Positions 1 to 7,303 of a stretch of 64,000 nt of DNA are shown here, in pieces. Every line of letters begins with the position of its first letter. Position 1 is the first letter of the stretch. The notes under the pieces are model-generated. The model did no database searches. It was not told the DNA's origin and was given only the letters and a program-made list of their open reading frames with translations. The position numbers and the translations under genes are program-made. The stretch covers positions 1,984,001-2,048,000 of the forward strand of contig JACKBQ010000002.1 of the NCBI GenBank assembly GCA_020634455.1, given 5' to 3'. The stretch is from Ardenticatenaceae bacterium. Its GTDB lineage: Bacteria; Chloroflexota; Anaerolineae; Promineifilales; Promineifilaceae.

Positions 1-557
1 ATGCCAAACAGACCCGCGCCACTGCCCACAAACGCCCAGGTGCGGGCCGCTTGCAGCTCTGCCTGAAGCTGGTTTACCTGCTCCTGCAGGGTAATGGTGT
101 CTGGCAGCGCTTGTGGAAATTGCAGATTGCTGGCGGGCATCACCTCTTCCGGGTCCAGCTCCACATCCACCTCGGTGCTGCCCAGCGTGCCAAACAGACG
201 GGTGGTGTACACACCGCGCACGGTGGGGAACAGTGTCGCCGTGTACAGGCCCGGCGTCGTGGTGGGGTTCATGTTCACGCGCCAGGTACGCCCGGCGTAG
301 AGCACTTCCACGTCCAAAGTCGCCTCTGCGCCGCTTACTGGCTGTTCATCTTCAGTGATTTCCAGCGTCAGGGCGTTCCGTTCGCCCACAATGGGCGGCT
401 CTTGCAGCCAGCCAATCACGATGGCGTACGGCCCCACCTCGACGCGGGTGTGGGCCAGCGCCGTCTGGCTGGTTTGGGATAAGGTAAAAAGTGCCAGGAA
501 AACGGCCGTTCCCCACCAAAAGAACCGTTTCATCCATTGATTAAATTGCGTTGTCAT
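1..557 (-). CDS. YtkA/FixH-like secreted membrane protein, C-terminus cut by window edge
   Basis: The frame opens at an ATG ending at 557 and runs without a stop to base 1, so the C-terminus is missing. Residues 1-35 look like a signal peptide: a basic start (MKRFFWWG), a hydrophobic stretch, then LAHT. The following ~100 residues are a beta-rich domain with the feel of YtkA/FixH-like periplasmic domains (PPIVGERNALTLEI, then GRTWRVNMNP and PGLYTATLFP). A Gln/Leu-rich stretch and the start of a transmembrane helix (TWAFVGSGAGLFG) close the visible part. It lies 94 bases downstream of a small membrane protein and two DUF3105 proteins on the same strand and probably shares their operon. Such proteins often sit next to copper genes, and the copper operon here is the next one upstream, but the family call is made by eye and is tentative. 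Confidence 0.6.
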   Translation of the reverse strand, partial: MTTQFNQWMKRFFWWGTAVFLALFTLSQTSQTALAHTRVEVGPYAIVIGWLQEPPIVGERNALTLEITEDEQPVSGAEATLDVEVLYAGRTWRVNMNPTTTPGLYTATLFPTVRGVYTTRLFGTLGSTEVDVELDPEEVMPASNLQFPQALPDTITLQEQVNQLQAELQAARTWAFVGSGAGLFG

Positions 558-651
558 AGATAAATCCTGTTTATGTTAAGTAGAATCATTGATCTTAAGC
601 CTCACTCAAGACCAATGTCCAGCATTGTAACAGTAAAACGTTGGGAAGCGG

Positions 652-972
652 TTAAGAAAAGTAAGGAGGTGGCGTTGGGGGAGGTTCACAAAACAACGTT
701 AGCGGCAACCAAAAAACCGTCAGGCGACGATTTGGCTGTTGTCGCTTTTTTAGCAAGGCTACACCTGCTATCACAAAATTGAGGGAGAAAAAAATGAGCA
801 GAGTGGCAACGGCCGTATCCGCCGCCACCACCTGCACAGACATCTCGTCCAGACTACCCTGCTGCCCCACTGATTCTGCCGCGACCAAACAAGCGCACGT
901 GTAAACACCCGCTGGTGTCACGCCCAGGTATGCCAAAAACAGCAAAACAAAAATCAGACGAGAACGAATCAT
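652..972 (-). CDS. Small two-helix membrane protein of unknown function
   Basis: A 106-residue protein that I do not recognise. It has a hydrophobic N-terminus that could be a signal or anchor helix (residues 5-30, ending at a Cys pair in YTCACLV), a second hydrophobic helix near residues 52-74 (AVATLLIFFSLNFVIAGVALL), a basic KKRQQ stop-transfer segment and a Pro-rich tail. The ATG lies 12 bases after the stop of the upstream DUF3105 gene, so it is probably cotranscribed and translationally linked. The Shine-Dalgarno sequence is weak. The Cys pair at the outer end of helix 1 could bind metal or form a disulfide, which is inference only. Confidence 0.6.
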   Translation of the reverse strand: MIRSRLIFVLLFLAYLGVTPAGVYTCACLVAAESVGQQGSLDEMSVQVVAADTAVATLLIFFSLNFVIAGVALLKKRQQPNRRLTVFWLPLTLFCEPPPTPPPYFS

Positions 973-984
973 AAACTGAAGTCT

Positions 985-1527
985 TTACGGCAGCGGCACG
1001 CCAACGCCAGAAGTACAAGCACCACCCAGCTCTGGGGTTGTAGGACCAAGCCGGTAGCGCTCAATAAAATCTGCAATACGGCCGTCATCGGCCGACTCTA
1101 CCTCAAGCTGAAATCCCCACGCCGTCAGCACAATCGGGCTACGCTGCCCAGGGTACGGACTTAGCAGCAAAAACGTCTGGCCCCGTACCGCATCCTCCAG
1201 TGTTGCCACCTGGTCACTCGGCAAATCCGGCGAATAGGTAATCCACAACGCGCCATGCTCCATAGAATGCACCGCATTGCCTGATTCAATCGGTTCCGCA
1301 TAAATACCGCAATTCTGCCAAATGTTGAAATGCTCCCCACCAGCGGGCGGCACTGCTAAATCCTCAAACACCAGCGTGTCATCATGCCCACGCGCCGGAC
1401 GCGGAAATTGTACCACGCCCTCAATCGGCTGGTCTGGGCGTACATTCAAATAAACAATCACCGCCATGCCCATCATCCCCAGCACAATCATGCCCAAAAT
1501 AATCAAGTTCCTACGATTGCTAAACAT
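985..1527 (-). CDS. DUF3105 domain membrane-anchored protein (downstream copy)
   Basis: About 180 residues: a short basic N-terminus, one transmembrane anchor (LIILGMIVLGMMGMAVIVYL), then an extracytoplasmic DUF3105 domain. Family hallmarks visible are NCGIY, HSMEHGALWITY, and the C-terminal CTSGVGVP. I start it at the ATG ending at 1527, because GGAGAG lies just upstream; the frame is open to a TTG at 1539 with no better signal. It is a paralogue of the gene immediately upstream (12-base gap counted from the TTG at 1539, 24 bases from the ATG at 1527). The molecular role of DUF3105 proteins is unknown. The conserved Cys and His residues suggest metal or redox chemistry outside the membrane, which is inference. 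Confidence 0.85.
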   Translation of the reverse strand: MFSNRRNLIILGMIVLGMMGMAVIVYLNVRPDQPIEGVVQFPRPARGHDDTLVFEDLAVPPAGGEHFNIWQNCGIYAEPIESGNAVHSMEHGALWITYSPDLPSDQVATLEDAVRGQTFLLLSPYPGQRSPIVLTAWGFQLEVESADDGRIADFIERYRLGPTTPELGGACTSGVGVPLP

Positions 1528-1551
1528 CTTTCTCTCCAAAAATAAATTCCA

Positions 1552-2154
1552 TTAACCAATCGGTGTACCAACGCCACCTGTGCATGCCGCGCCCGATTCT
1601 GGCGCACGCACCTGCTGGTACTGATCAATAAACTGTTCAATGCGAGGATCAGCCGCTGAATCCACTGCTAATTGGCGATCCCACACGGTTAGCACAATGG
1701 GGCTGCTTTGGTCTGGATACGGATTCAGCAACATGTAGGGGTCACCGCTGGCAATCGCCTGCAAAGCCACAACCTGGTCGGCAGGCAGATCAGGATTATA
1801 CGTCATCCAAACAGCGCCGTGCTCCATTGAGTGGATGGCATACTGTCCAGCGACAGGCGTATCATAAATGCCACAATTTTGCCAGACGGGGGCATGTGGA
1901 CCACCCATCGGCGGCGTGCCACCAAAAGGAATTTCCAGGGTGTCATCGTGTTGATTGGCAACGGCCGCAGCCACCACCGTCACTCCTTCAAGTTCAGGTC
2001 GGGTACCCCGGTAAATCAACAAGCCAACAATCGCCAGCACCACCACGCCAACGGGCACCCAGAGACGCAGCGCCTTCATCCGCTTCTCACGCGCCATCTG
2101 CTCCCGCCGAATATCCCGCTTGCTCCGCTTCCGCTCAGAAGATGTTTTGCTCAC
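1552..2154 (-). CDS. DUF3105 domain membrane-anchored protein (upstream copy)
   Basis: A 200-residue protein starting at a GTG with GGAG about eight bases upstream. A highly basic cytoplasmic segment (KRSKRDIRREQMAREKR) precedes one transmembrane helix (VGVVVLAIVGLLIY, about residues 34-48), then the DUF3105 domain with NCGIY, HSMEHGAVWMTY, NPYPDQSSPIVLTVWDR and the terminal CTGGVGTP. It is first in a four-gene minus-strand run with the next DUF3105 gene, a small membrane protein and a YtkA-like protein. The tandem duplication probably arose in place, as both copies share all motifs. Function unknown. Confidence 0.85.
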   Translation of the reverse strand: MSKTSSERKRSKRDIRREQMAREKRMKALRLWVPVGVVVLAIVGLLIYRGTRPELEGVTVVAAAVANQHDDTLEIPFGGTPPMGGPHAPVWQNCGIYDTPVAGQYAIHSMEHGAVWMTYNPDLPADQVVALQAIASGDPYMLLNPYPDQSSPIVLTVWDRQLAVDSAADPRIEQFIDQYQQVRAPESGAACTGGVGTPIG

Positions 2155-2298
2155 AATTTTTCTCCGTTGTTGTATTTGCGAGTTGCCAACCGACGCCTAT
2201 GCATCGAAAAATAGCGGCCATTATTATCCTCGTGAATCAATATCGATCCATACCAAATTTAAATTCTTTCATGGGAAACTTAAACTCAAGTCCGCTTC

Positions 2299-2344
2299 TG
2301 CAAAATAAAAGACCCTGATCGGTTTGTCAACCGACCAAGGTCTT
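2299..2344 (-). terminator. Rho-independent terminator downstream of copA
   Basis: A hairpin with outer arms AAGACC/GGTCTT and inner arms CGGTT/AACCG around a four-base loop spans 2309-2344. On the minus strand it is followed by TTTTATTTT at about 2308-2300. It lies about 80 bases after the copA stop, so it should end the copper transcript. The plus-strand side also has a short T/A-rich tail, so it may work in both directions. Confidence 0.7.
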
Positions 2345-2358
2345 AAAAATTGCGTATC

Positions 2359-2417
2359 AAAACCTGACAGGTCTCCTCTGAAGTCAACTAACCCTTAGAC
2401 AAGATCTGTCAGGTTTT
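2359..2417. repeat. ACCTGACAG inverted repeat directly after copA
   Basis: Perfect 12-bp arms AAAACCTGACAG (2359-2370) and CTGTCAGGTTTT (2406-2417) enclose a 35-base loop, ten bases beyond the copA stop codon. The plus strand continues with a T run. The core ACCTGACAG recurs in a longer inverted repeat at 7199-7293, so this looks like a small dispersed element as well as a possible terminator. Confidence 0.7.
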
Positions 2418-2426
2418 TTGCACCAA

Positions 2427-4955
2427 CTACACCTTCAAACGACGCAGTCGCAGTGCGTTCGTTACCACGCTAATGCTAGAAAAAGCCATCGCCCCGGCCG
2501 CCAAAATGGGATGGAGCTGCTTCAAAAAGTCCGGTGCCCAGGCAAACGGAGCCAAAATACCAGCCGCTACGGGAATCAAAACCGTGTTGTAACCAAAAGC
2601 CCACACCAGATTCTCGCGAATGTTGCGCATGGTGGCTTTGGACAGGTGAATCGCCTGCGGCACGCTGCGCAAATCGCCGCGCATCAGGGTGACATCGGCC
2701 GTTTCCATCGCCACATCCGTCCCGGTGCCAATCGCCAAACCCACGTCCGCCTGAGCCAACGCGGGCGCATCGTTGATGCCATCCCCGACCATGCCCACGC
2801 TATACCCTTCTTCTTGCAACTGCTTGACGTAGCTGGCTTTGTCGCCGGGCAGCACCTCGGCAAAAACGCGGTCAATGCCCACCTCGGCGGCGATGGCGTT
2901 GGCCGTCGCCTGGTTGTCGCCGGTCATCATCACCACGGTGAGGCCGCGCGCTTTCATGGCGGCCACCGCTTCTTTGGAGCCTTCTTTGATGGTATCGGCC
3001 ACGCCAATGACAGCGGCAGCCTGTCCATCCACGGCCAGCCACATGGCGGTTTTGGCTTCGTCTTGCAGCGCCTGGGCTTTGGCTTCCAGCCCGTTGAGGT
3101 GGATGCCTTCTTTTTGCATCAGCCGCAAATTACCGAGGAGAACGGAACGGCCGTTCACCACCGCCGCCACCCCATGACCCGCAATCCCGCTAAAATTGGT
3201 TGGCTCGTCCAACACCAGTCCCTTCTCCTGCGCCGCCCGCACAATCGCCTCACCCAGCGGATGCTCGGAGCCGCGTTCGGCGCTGGCAGCCAGTTGGAGC
3301 CAGTAATCGGTGGTCGGTAGTCCGTTATCGGTAATCGGTAATCCGTTAGCGGTAACTGGCTCACCGATTACCGATGACCGTTCACCGATTACCACATCCG
3401 TCACCGTCGGTTCCCCGCGCGTAATCGTGCCGGTTTTGTCCAGCACAATGGCGTTGAGCTTTTGCACCTGCTCCAGGGCGGTGCTGCTTTTGAACAGGAT
3501 GCCCTTCTCGGCCCCCTTGCCCATGCCCACCATGATGGAGGTTGGCGTGGCCAATCCCATCGCACACGGACAGGCAATGACAAGAACGGCCGTTAACCGA
3601 ATCAGCGCCGGAACAAAATCACCACCCCACACCAGCCAGATAATGAACGTGAGGGCCGCCATCGCCATGACAAACGGCACAAAGTATGCCGCTACCTGGT
3701 CCACTACGCGCTGGATGGGCGCTTTGCTGCCCTGCGCCTGCTCCACCAGCTTGATAATTTGCGCCAGGGCGGTCTCTTTGCCCACCTTGGTCGCCTCAAA
3801 TTTGAGCAAGCCCTGCTTGTTCAGCGTGGCCCCGATCAGTTCGTCGCCCGGCTCTTTGCCCACCGGCAAGGATTCCCCGGTGAGCATGGATTCGTCTACG
3901 GCAGAACGGCCGTCTACCACCACGCCATCCACCGGAATCTTTTCACCCGGCCGCACAATCACCACATCTCCCTGCACCACTTCGGCGATGGGAATGTCCA
4001 GCTCCTGCCCGTTGCGCACCACGCGGGCCGTTTTGGCCTGCAAACCCATCAACTGCTTGATCGCTTCGCTGGTGCGCCCTTTGGCGCGCGCCTCCAGCAG
4101 TTTGCCCAACACAATCAGCGTGATGATGACCGCCGAGGTCTCAAAATAAACGTGGTCGCCCAGCCCGTTGCTGTTCCAGAAAGTTTGCGCCAACAGGACA
4201 GCAATACTGTAAAAGTAGGCTACGGAAGAACCCATCGCCACCAGCACGTCCATGTTGGCGCTGCCGTTGCGTAAACTTTTGTACGCGCCCACGTAATAAT
4301 CCCAACCGACATAAAATTGCACCGGCGTAGCCAACACCAAAAAGAGCCAGTTCACCCAGGTGGCGTGCGCCCAATGGCCTACCAGGCCAAAATCGCGGCT
4401 CATGCTAAAGAGGAAGAGGGGTAGCGAGAAGATGACGCCAACCAGCAGACGCGTCTTTTGGTGCTGGATTTCGGCTTCGCGGGCGGCAGCTTCGGCGTCT
4501 TCCAGCTCGTCGTCGCTGGCGGATTCCACCACGTCGTACCCGGCGCGCCGCACGGCAGCCACCATTTCAGCCCGGCTAACAGCTCCAGGTGCGTAGGTAA
4601 CGGCCGCTTTTTCATTGGCGTAGTTCACGGTAGCGGTCAACACGCCATCCACCTTGTTCAAGGCACGTTCGATGCTGGCGGCGCAGTTGGCACAGGTCAT
4701 ACCCAGCAGCGACAGGTCCAATTCGGCCGTGGGGATTTCATACCCGGCACGTTTGACTTTTTCGATAACGGCCGTTGTCACAGCCTGCCCCTTCACCACC
4801 GACGGATCGTAGCTAAAGGTCACCTTTTCGTTGGCAAAATTGACGGTGGCATTCGTGACGCCCTCAACCTTTTTTGAATTGCGCTCCACCGAAGCCACAC
4901 AGTTGGCACAGGTCATGCCCAAAACGGGCAGCGTAATTTGCTTTTCTTCGGACAT
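2427..4955 (-). CDS. copA: Copper-exporting P1B-type ATPase CopA
   Basis: An 842-residue heavy-metal P-type ATPase that would pump Cu+ out of the cytoplasm. Two N-terminal metal-binding HMA domains carry GMTCANC motifs (about residues 13-18 and 79-85). The membrane metal site CPC is in ACPCAMGLATPT, with YN and MxxSS motifs in the last two helices, the Cu+ set. Phosphorylation motif DKTGT, SEHPLG of the N domain, and GDGINDAPAL of the P domain are all present. I start at the ATG ending at 4955 (GAGGAAGAGT upstream) rather than the open frame to 5042, which would add 29 odd residues encoded by an inverted repeat. A heptamer repeat array (3301-3391) is translated in frame between the phosphorylation motif and SEHPLG, about residues 521-551, adding a peptide not expected in the family. 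CopZ and CsoR lie upstream. Confidence 0.97.
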   Translation of the reverse strand: MSEEKQITLPVLGMTCANCVASVERNSKKVEGVTNATVNFANEKVTFSYDPSVVKGQAVTTAVIEKVKRAGYEIPTAELDLSLLGMTCANCAASIERALNKVDGVLTATVNYANEKAAVTYAPGAVSRAEMVAAVRRAGYDVVESASDDELEDAEAAAREAEIQHQKTRLLVGVIFSLPLFLFSMSRDFGLVGHWAHATWVNWLFLVLATPVQFYVGWDYYVGAYKSLRNGSANMDVLVAMGSSVAYFYSIAVLLAQTFWNSNGLGDHVYFETSAVIITLIVLGKLLEARAKGRTSEAIKQLMGLQAKTARVVRNGQELDIPIAEVVQGDVVIVRPGEKIPVDGVVVDGRSAVDESMLTGESLPVGKEPGDELIGATLNKQGLLKFEATKVGKETALAQIIKLVEQAQGSKAPIQRVVDQVAAYFVPFVMAMAALTFIIWLVWGGDFVPALIRLTAVLVIACPCAMGLATPTSIMVGMGKGAEKGILFKSSTALEQVQKLNAIVLDKTGTITRGEPTVTDVVIGERSSVIGEPVTANGLPITDNGLPTTDYWLQLAASAERGSEHPLGEAIVRAAQEKGLVLDEPTNFSGIAGHGVAAVVNGRSVLLGNLRLMQKEGIHLNGLEAKAQALQDEAKTAMWLAVDGQAAAVIGVADTIKEGSKEAVAAMKARGLTVVMMTGDNQATANAIAAEVGIDRVFAEVLPGDKASYVKQLQEEGYSVGMVGDGINDAPALAQADVGLAIGTGTDVAMETADVTLMRGDLRSVPQAIHLSKATMRNIRENLVWAFGYNTVLIPVAAGILAPFAWAPDFLKQLHPILAAGAMAFSSISVVTNALRLRRLKV
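3301..3391. repeat. Degenerate heptamer array (CGGTAAT family) in frame inside copA
   Basis: Thirteen consecutive 7-base units: about eight of the type CGGTNNN or CCGTNNN on the plus strand, then about four inverted units of type CCGATTA, so the array can fold into a hairpin. Because three units make 21 bases, translation gives a seven-residue periodic peptide of the style SVIGEP.., LPITDN... It sits in copA between the DKTGT and SEHPLG motifs. The same family occurs in three NRPS A domains of this window. Confidence 0.9.
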
Positions 4956-4974
4956 ACTCTTCCTCAAAAAATGA

Positions 4975-5040
4975 GCCACAGAGGAAAAAGAGGAAAAAGA
5001 GATTAGAGAAAACCTCTTAAATCTCTGTGCCCTCTGTGGC
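4975..5040. repeat. Inverted repeat GCCACAGAGG in the copA leader
   Basis: Arms GCCACAGAGG (4975-4984) and CCTCTGTGGC (5031-5040) are perfect, with an inner partial pairing AGAGATT/AATCTCT and purine repeats (GAGGAAAAA) between. It fills the copZ-copA intergenic space just upstream of the copA ribosome-binding site, so it could affect copA translation or processing. It may simply be a dispersed repeat. Confidence 0.65.
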
Positions 5041-5081
5041 AAAAATCAAACTGGGGGCTGTAACAGCCCCCAGAATCTTTC

Positions 5082-5303
5082 TTAGTTAATCTGAATGAGC
5101 CCTTCGGGCGGGTAATTAATCTCTTGCAGCAGCGCCTGGATTTTTTCCCAGGAGGCCGGGTCATCCCAGGAAACAGTCACTTTTTTGCTTTCCTGTTCGG
5201 CTTTGACGTTTTGCACACCAGCCAGATCACCCAATTCCATTTCGATGGTGTGTGTGCAGTGGCCGCAGCTAATGTTGGGAACCGTAAATGTTTTTGTGGT
5301 CAT
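5082..5303 (-). CDS. copZ: CopZ-like HMA copper chaperone
   Basis: A 73-residue single heavy-metal-associated domain, the usual length of CopZ-type chaperones that hand Cu+ to CopA. The metal-binding loop reads ISCGHCTHT, with the two cysteines in CxxC spacing. The start is supported by AGGAG eight bases upstream. It lies between csoR and copA on the same strand, which fits a copper-sensing, chaperone and export operon. The His inside the CxxC loop is a variant also seen in mercury/copper chaperones, so a broader heavy-metal role is possible. Confidence 0.9.
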   Translation of the reverse strand: MTTKTFTVPNISCGHCTHTIEMELGDLAGVQNVKAEQESKKVTVSWDDPASWEKIQALLQEINYPPEGLIQIN

Positions 5304-5318
5304 GAATTTCTCCTAAAT

Positions 5319-5384
5319 GGTTGATAGTTGTTAGTTTTAGTGGCTAGTGACTACCAAAAACTAGCCACCAACCACTAATTCTAA
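5319..5384. repeat. TAGTNNN heptamer-like inverted repeat between copZ and csoR
   Basis: Units such as TAGTTGT, TAGTTTT and TAGTGAC follow each other with about 7-base spacing, then the inverse sequence appears (CTAGCCACCAACCACTAA). GTGGCTAGT at 5340-5348 pairs perfectly with ACTAGCCAC at 5360-5368. It resembles the other degenerate heptamer arrays here but with a different unit, and occupies the whole gap between csoR and copZ. Confidence 0.7.
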
Positions 5385-5659
5385 ATTTTATTCGACATAG
5401 TGAAGACGCTGGTGATCTCTTGCAGAACCTTTTCTCTTTCATCCGCCTCATCGTTGCGGATGGCGGTGGTGACGCAGGTGTGCAGATGATTGTCCAGAAT
5501 CATGGAAGTGACTTTGTTCAACGCAGCCTGAACGGCCTGCACCTGCTTGATCACATCAATGCAGTAGGTATCGTCTTGCACCATGCGCTCAATCCCTTTG
5601 AGATGGCCTGCCGCGCTTGCTAAGCGTTGGGTTACTGTTTTTTTTGTCACATCGTCCAT
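5381..5659 (-). CDS. csoR: CsoR-family copper-sensing repressor
   Basis: A roughly 92-residue DUF156/CsoR protein, all-helical, that represses copper genes and releases DNA when Cu+ binds. The metal ligands fit the C-H-C pattern of CsoR: Cys in DDTYCIDV, then His and Cys in NHLHTCV. The typical N-terminal segment QRLASAAGHLKGIERMV is present. The frame opens at a GTG ending at 5674, but I prefer the ATG at 5659, which has GAGG five bases upstream; with the GTG, the coding region would run into the operator. It is first in the csoR-copZ-copA operon and most likely autoregulated. Confidence 0.92.
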   Translation of the reverse strand: MDDVTKKTVTQRLASAAGHLKGIERMVQDDTYCIDVIKQVQAVQAALNKVTSMILDNHLHTCVTTAIRNDEADEREKVLQEITSVFTMSNKI

Positions 5660-5672
5660 ATCGTCCTCACTC

Positions 5673-5697
5673 ACCCCCTCCCCCTGTGGGGGGGGTA
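5673..5697 (-). promoter_or_regulatory. Probable CsoR operator (C-tract/G-tract pseudopalindrome)
   Basis: Directly upstream of csoR the plus strand reads a run of C, then TGT, then a run of G ending in TAT. Known CsoR-type operators are G/C-tract pseudopalindromes flanked by TA-rich ends (TACCCC...GGGGTA style), and this site matches that layout. It overlaps the presumed leader of csoR, so bound CsoR would block the whole copper operon. No footprint exists; the call rests on motif shape and position. Confidence 0.65.
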
Positions 5698-5765
5698 TGG
5701 CGATAGTATAGTTTATTGCCTGATTGCTGTCAACTATTTTCTTTTTCGAGATTCAGTGGGGTTGC

Positions 5766-6755
5766 TTATGCGCCGATACCGCGAATGTAGAGCAGGTACA
5801 TCCCCAGCAGATAAACAACGATAGTGGCAATGGTGTCCACTTCAATAAAGAGGAATTTGCGCTCGACGCGAGCAAGGTTGCCGACCAGCGCCATGTTGGT
5901 AAGCAGCAGCCCCAGCAGACCAACCAGCACAAAGTTATCGTCAATGGCTCCCAGGAAACGGCCGTCCAGATAAAAGAAATCCGCTATACCTAAAGCCAGC
6001 ATGTTGAACACGCTGGAGCCAAACAGATTGCCCACGGCCATGTCGAAGGCGTTCATGCGCATGGCGGCTAAAGCAGCCAGCAGCTCCGGCAAGGAGGTGA
6101 CCAAACTGAGCAGCGCTGTGCCCACAAAACCGGTGCCCAGCCCGGTAATTTCGGCAATTTCGGTGCTGGCGCTTACCAACAACGGCACAACGGCAACAAG
6201 GACAACGGCCGTTAACCCAAAGCCAATCATCCCCCGCCGCAACGTGGGAAAATCATCGGCTGGTTCCGGAGCCGGCGCGGGTTCGCCAGGGCCTTTGTTT
6301 TCCCGCTGGATAAGCCAGATACCGCCGAAATAGAGGGCAATAATCACCAGGCTGTCCAACCCCACCCAGCCAATTTTTATGTCAACTTCATCTAAAATGG
6401 AGATGATGGCGATCAGCATCAAAATGGTGGTCAGCGCCGCCGTGAGGGCGTGGCTGACGGCGATGCGGCGCAGTAGCGGCACCTGAAAATTGATTAGATC
6501 CACAATTGCCAGCAGCATCATGTTGACCATGTTGCTGCCAAAAAAGTTGCCCGCCGCCAGGTTGGGATAGCCCGCTTGAAACGCGCTTATCGAAGCGATA
6601 AGTTCCGGCAGGGAAGTGGCCCCTGCCAGGAAAATGGTGCCGACAAACAGCCCACCGAGCTTGGTGCGCACGGCAATGATGTCGCCATATTCGGCAAGTT
6701 TAATGGCCGCGTAAACCACAACGGCCGCACTGAGGAGAAATTGTATCCAGACCAT
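5766..6755 (-). CDS. CaCA-family sodium/calcium antiporter-like membrane protein
   Basis: A 329-residue integral membrane protein with two homologous halves of about five helices each, as in YrbG-type Ca2+(cation)/H+ or Na+ exchangers. The two alpha-repeat signatures are visible: GATSLPELIASISA (about residues 45-58) and VTSLPELLAALAAM (about residues 217-230), each followed by GNFFGSNMVN or GNLFGSSVFN. A charged, Pro/Ala-rich cytoplasmic loop (PGEPAPAPEPADD) separates the halves. The start has a poor Shine-Dalgarno sequence. Its stop lies only about 90 bases before csoR, but there is no sign of shared function with the copper genes. Confidence 0.92.
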   Translation of the reverse strand: MVWIQFLLSAAVVVYAAIKLAEYGDIIAVRTKLGGLFVGTIFLAGATSLPELIASISAFQAGYPNLAAGNFFGSNMVNMMLLAIVDLINFQVPLLRRIAVSHALTAALTTILMLIAIISILDEVDIKIGWVGLDSLVIIALYFGGIWLIQRENKGPGEPAPAPEPADDFPTLRRGMIGFGLTAVVLVAVVPLLVSASTEIAEITGLGTGFVGTALLSLVTSLPELLAALAAMRMNAFDMAVGNLFGSSVFNMLALGIADFFYLDGRFLGAIDDNFVLVGLLGLLLTNMALVGNLARVERKFLFIEVDTIATIVVYLLGMYLLYIRGIGA

Positions 6756-6762
6756 AATTTTT

Positions 6763-6845
6763 TAGTTTGCAAGTAAGCAAGTTTGCAAGTAGGCGAGTGT
6801 CATTGAGCAATTCACCCCTTCACCTTGTCACCCCTTCACCTGTTC
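6763..6845. repeat. Short tandem repeats between antiporter and PII-like gene
   Basis: Two arrays sit side by side. At 6763-6797 the octamers AGTTTGC-A and AAGTAAGC alternate. At 6811-6845 the unit TCACCCCTTCACC is repeated with a three-base spacer; it overlaps the last codons of the PII-like gene. These belong to the same style of low-complexity array seen elsewhere in the window. Confidence 0.65.
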
Positions 6846-7180
6846 AACTCCATCCCCCATGTTTTGGCCACTGGCAACACAAAAATAATGCCCGTGTCTG
6901 GCTTGGAAAGATCGCCCAGGACGGTTTCGGTGGCGGCAACGGCCGTTTCGGCCATCTCTAAACTATCAATCACGGTAAACAAGGTGTTGTGCCCCACCCG
7001 GCCACTGCCAAACATCTGGCTAAAACCGACAAAAGCCATGTCGGCGCTGTGCCGTTGCAGCACGCGGTTGATGCCGGTGCTCTCGATAATCGTGACGCCG
7101 CCCACCCCCGCCTTGTCCCAGGCATTGAGCACGTCGTTCAGATGCGCCGTGTCGTCTAAAACCATGATGAGCATGTACAT
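6836..7180 (-). CDS. PII-like/ferredoxin-fold small regulatory protein
   Basis: About 114 residues starting at MYMLIMVLDD, chosen because AGGAGA lies seven to ten bases upstream; the frame is open to 7228. The pattern of a hydrophobic strand followed by DVLNAWDKAGVGGVTIIES, and a late strand with GIIFVLPVAKTWG, is that of PII-like (GlnB/CutA-fold) proteins that form trimers and bind small nucleotides. No T-loop Tyr uridylylation motif is seen, so it is not classical GlnB. The ligand is unknown. It precedes the antiporter gene by about 80 bases, and PII-like proteins often partner with transporters, so a regulatory pairing is a fair guess but inference. Confidence 0.6.
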   Translation of the reverse strand: MYMLIMVLDDTAHLNDVLNAWDKAGVGGVTIIESTGINRVLQRHSADMAFVGFSQMFGSGRVGHNTLFTVIDSLEMAETAVAATETVLGDLSKPDTGIIFVLPVAKTWGMELNR

Positions 7181-7198
7181 AGGTTGTCTCCTGGTTTT

Positions 7199-7293
7199 AG
7201 ACCTGACAGGTTTACGAGCCGTTTTCACAATCCAGATGCTTTGCCAAACAAGACTTCTTTGCGCCGAAGTAACTTTGTAAACCTGTCAGGTCT
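7199..7293. repeat. Long-loop inverted repeat with ACCTGACAGGT core
   Basis: Perfect 17-bp arms AGACCTGACAGGTTTAC (7199-7215) and GTAAACCTGTCAGGTCT (7277-7293) flank a 61-base spacer between tyrA and the PII-like gene. The arms share the ACCTGACAG core with the repeat after copA. The layout is like a miniature inverted-repeat element. No transposase or target duplication could be seen. Confidence 0.8.
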
Positions 7294-7303
7294 CTTTTCC
7301 TCG

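Noticed and set aside
2418..4274. Long plus-strand open frames opposite copA
   Set aside because: They mirror the ATPase frame, have no domain sense, and lack ribosome-binding sites; copA has every family motif.
4956..5042. N-terminal extension of CopA to base 5,042
   Set aside because: The added residues are encoded by an inverted purine repeat and lack a ribosome-binding site; a good one precedes the ATG at 4,955.
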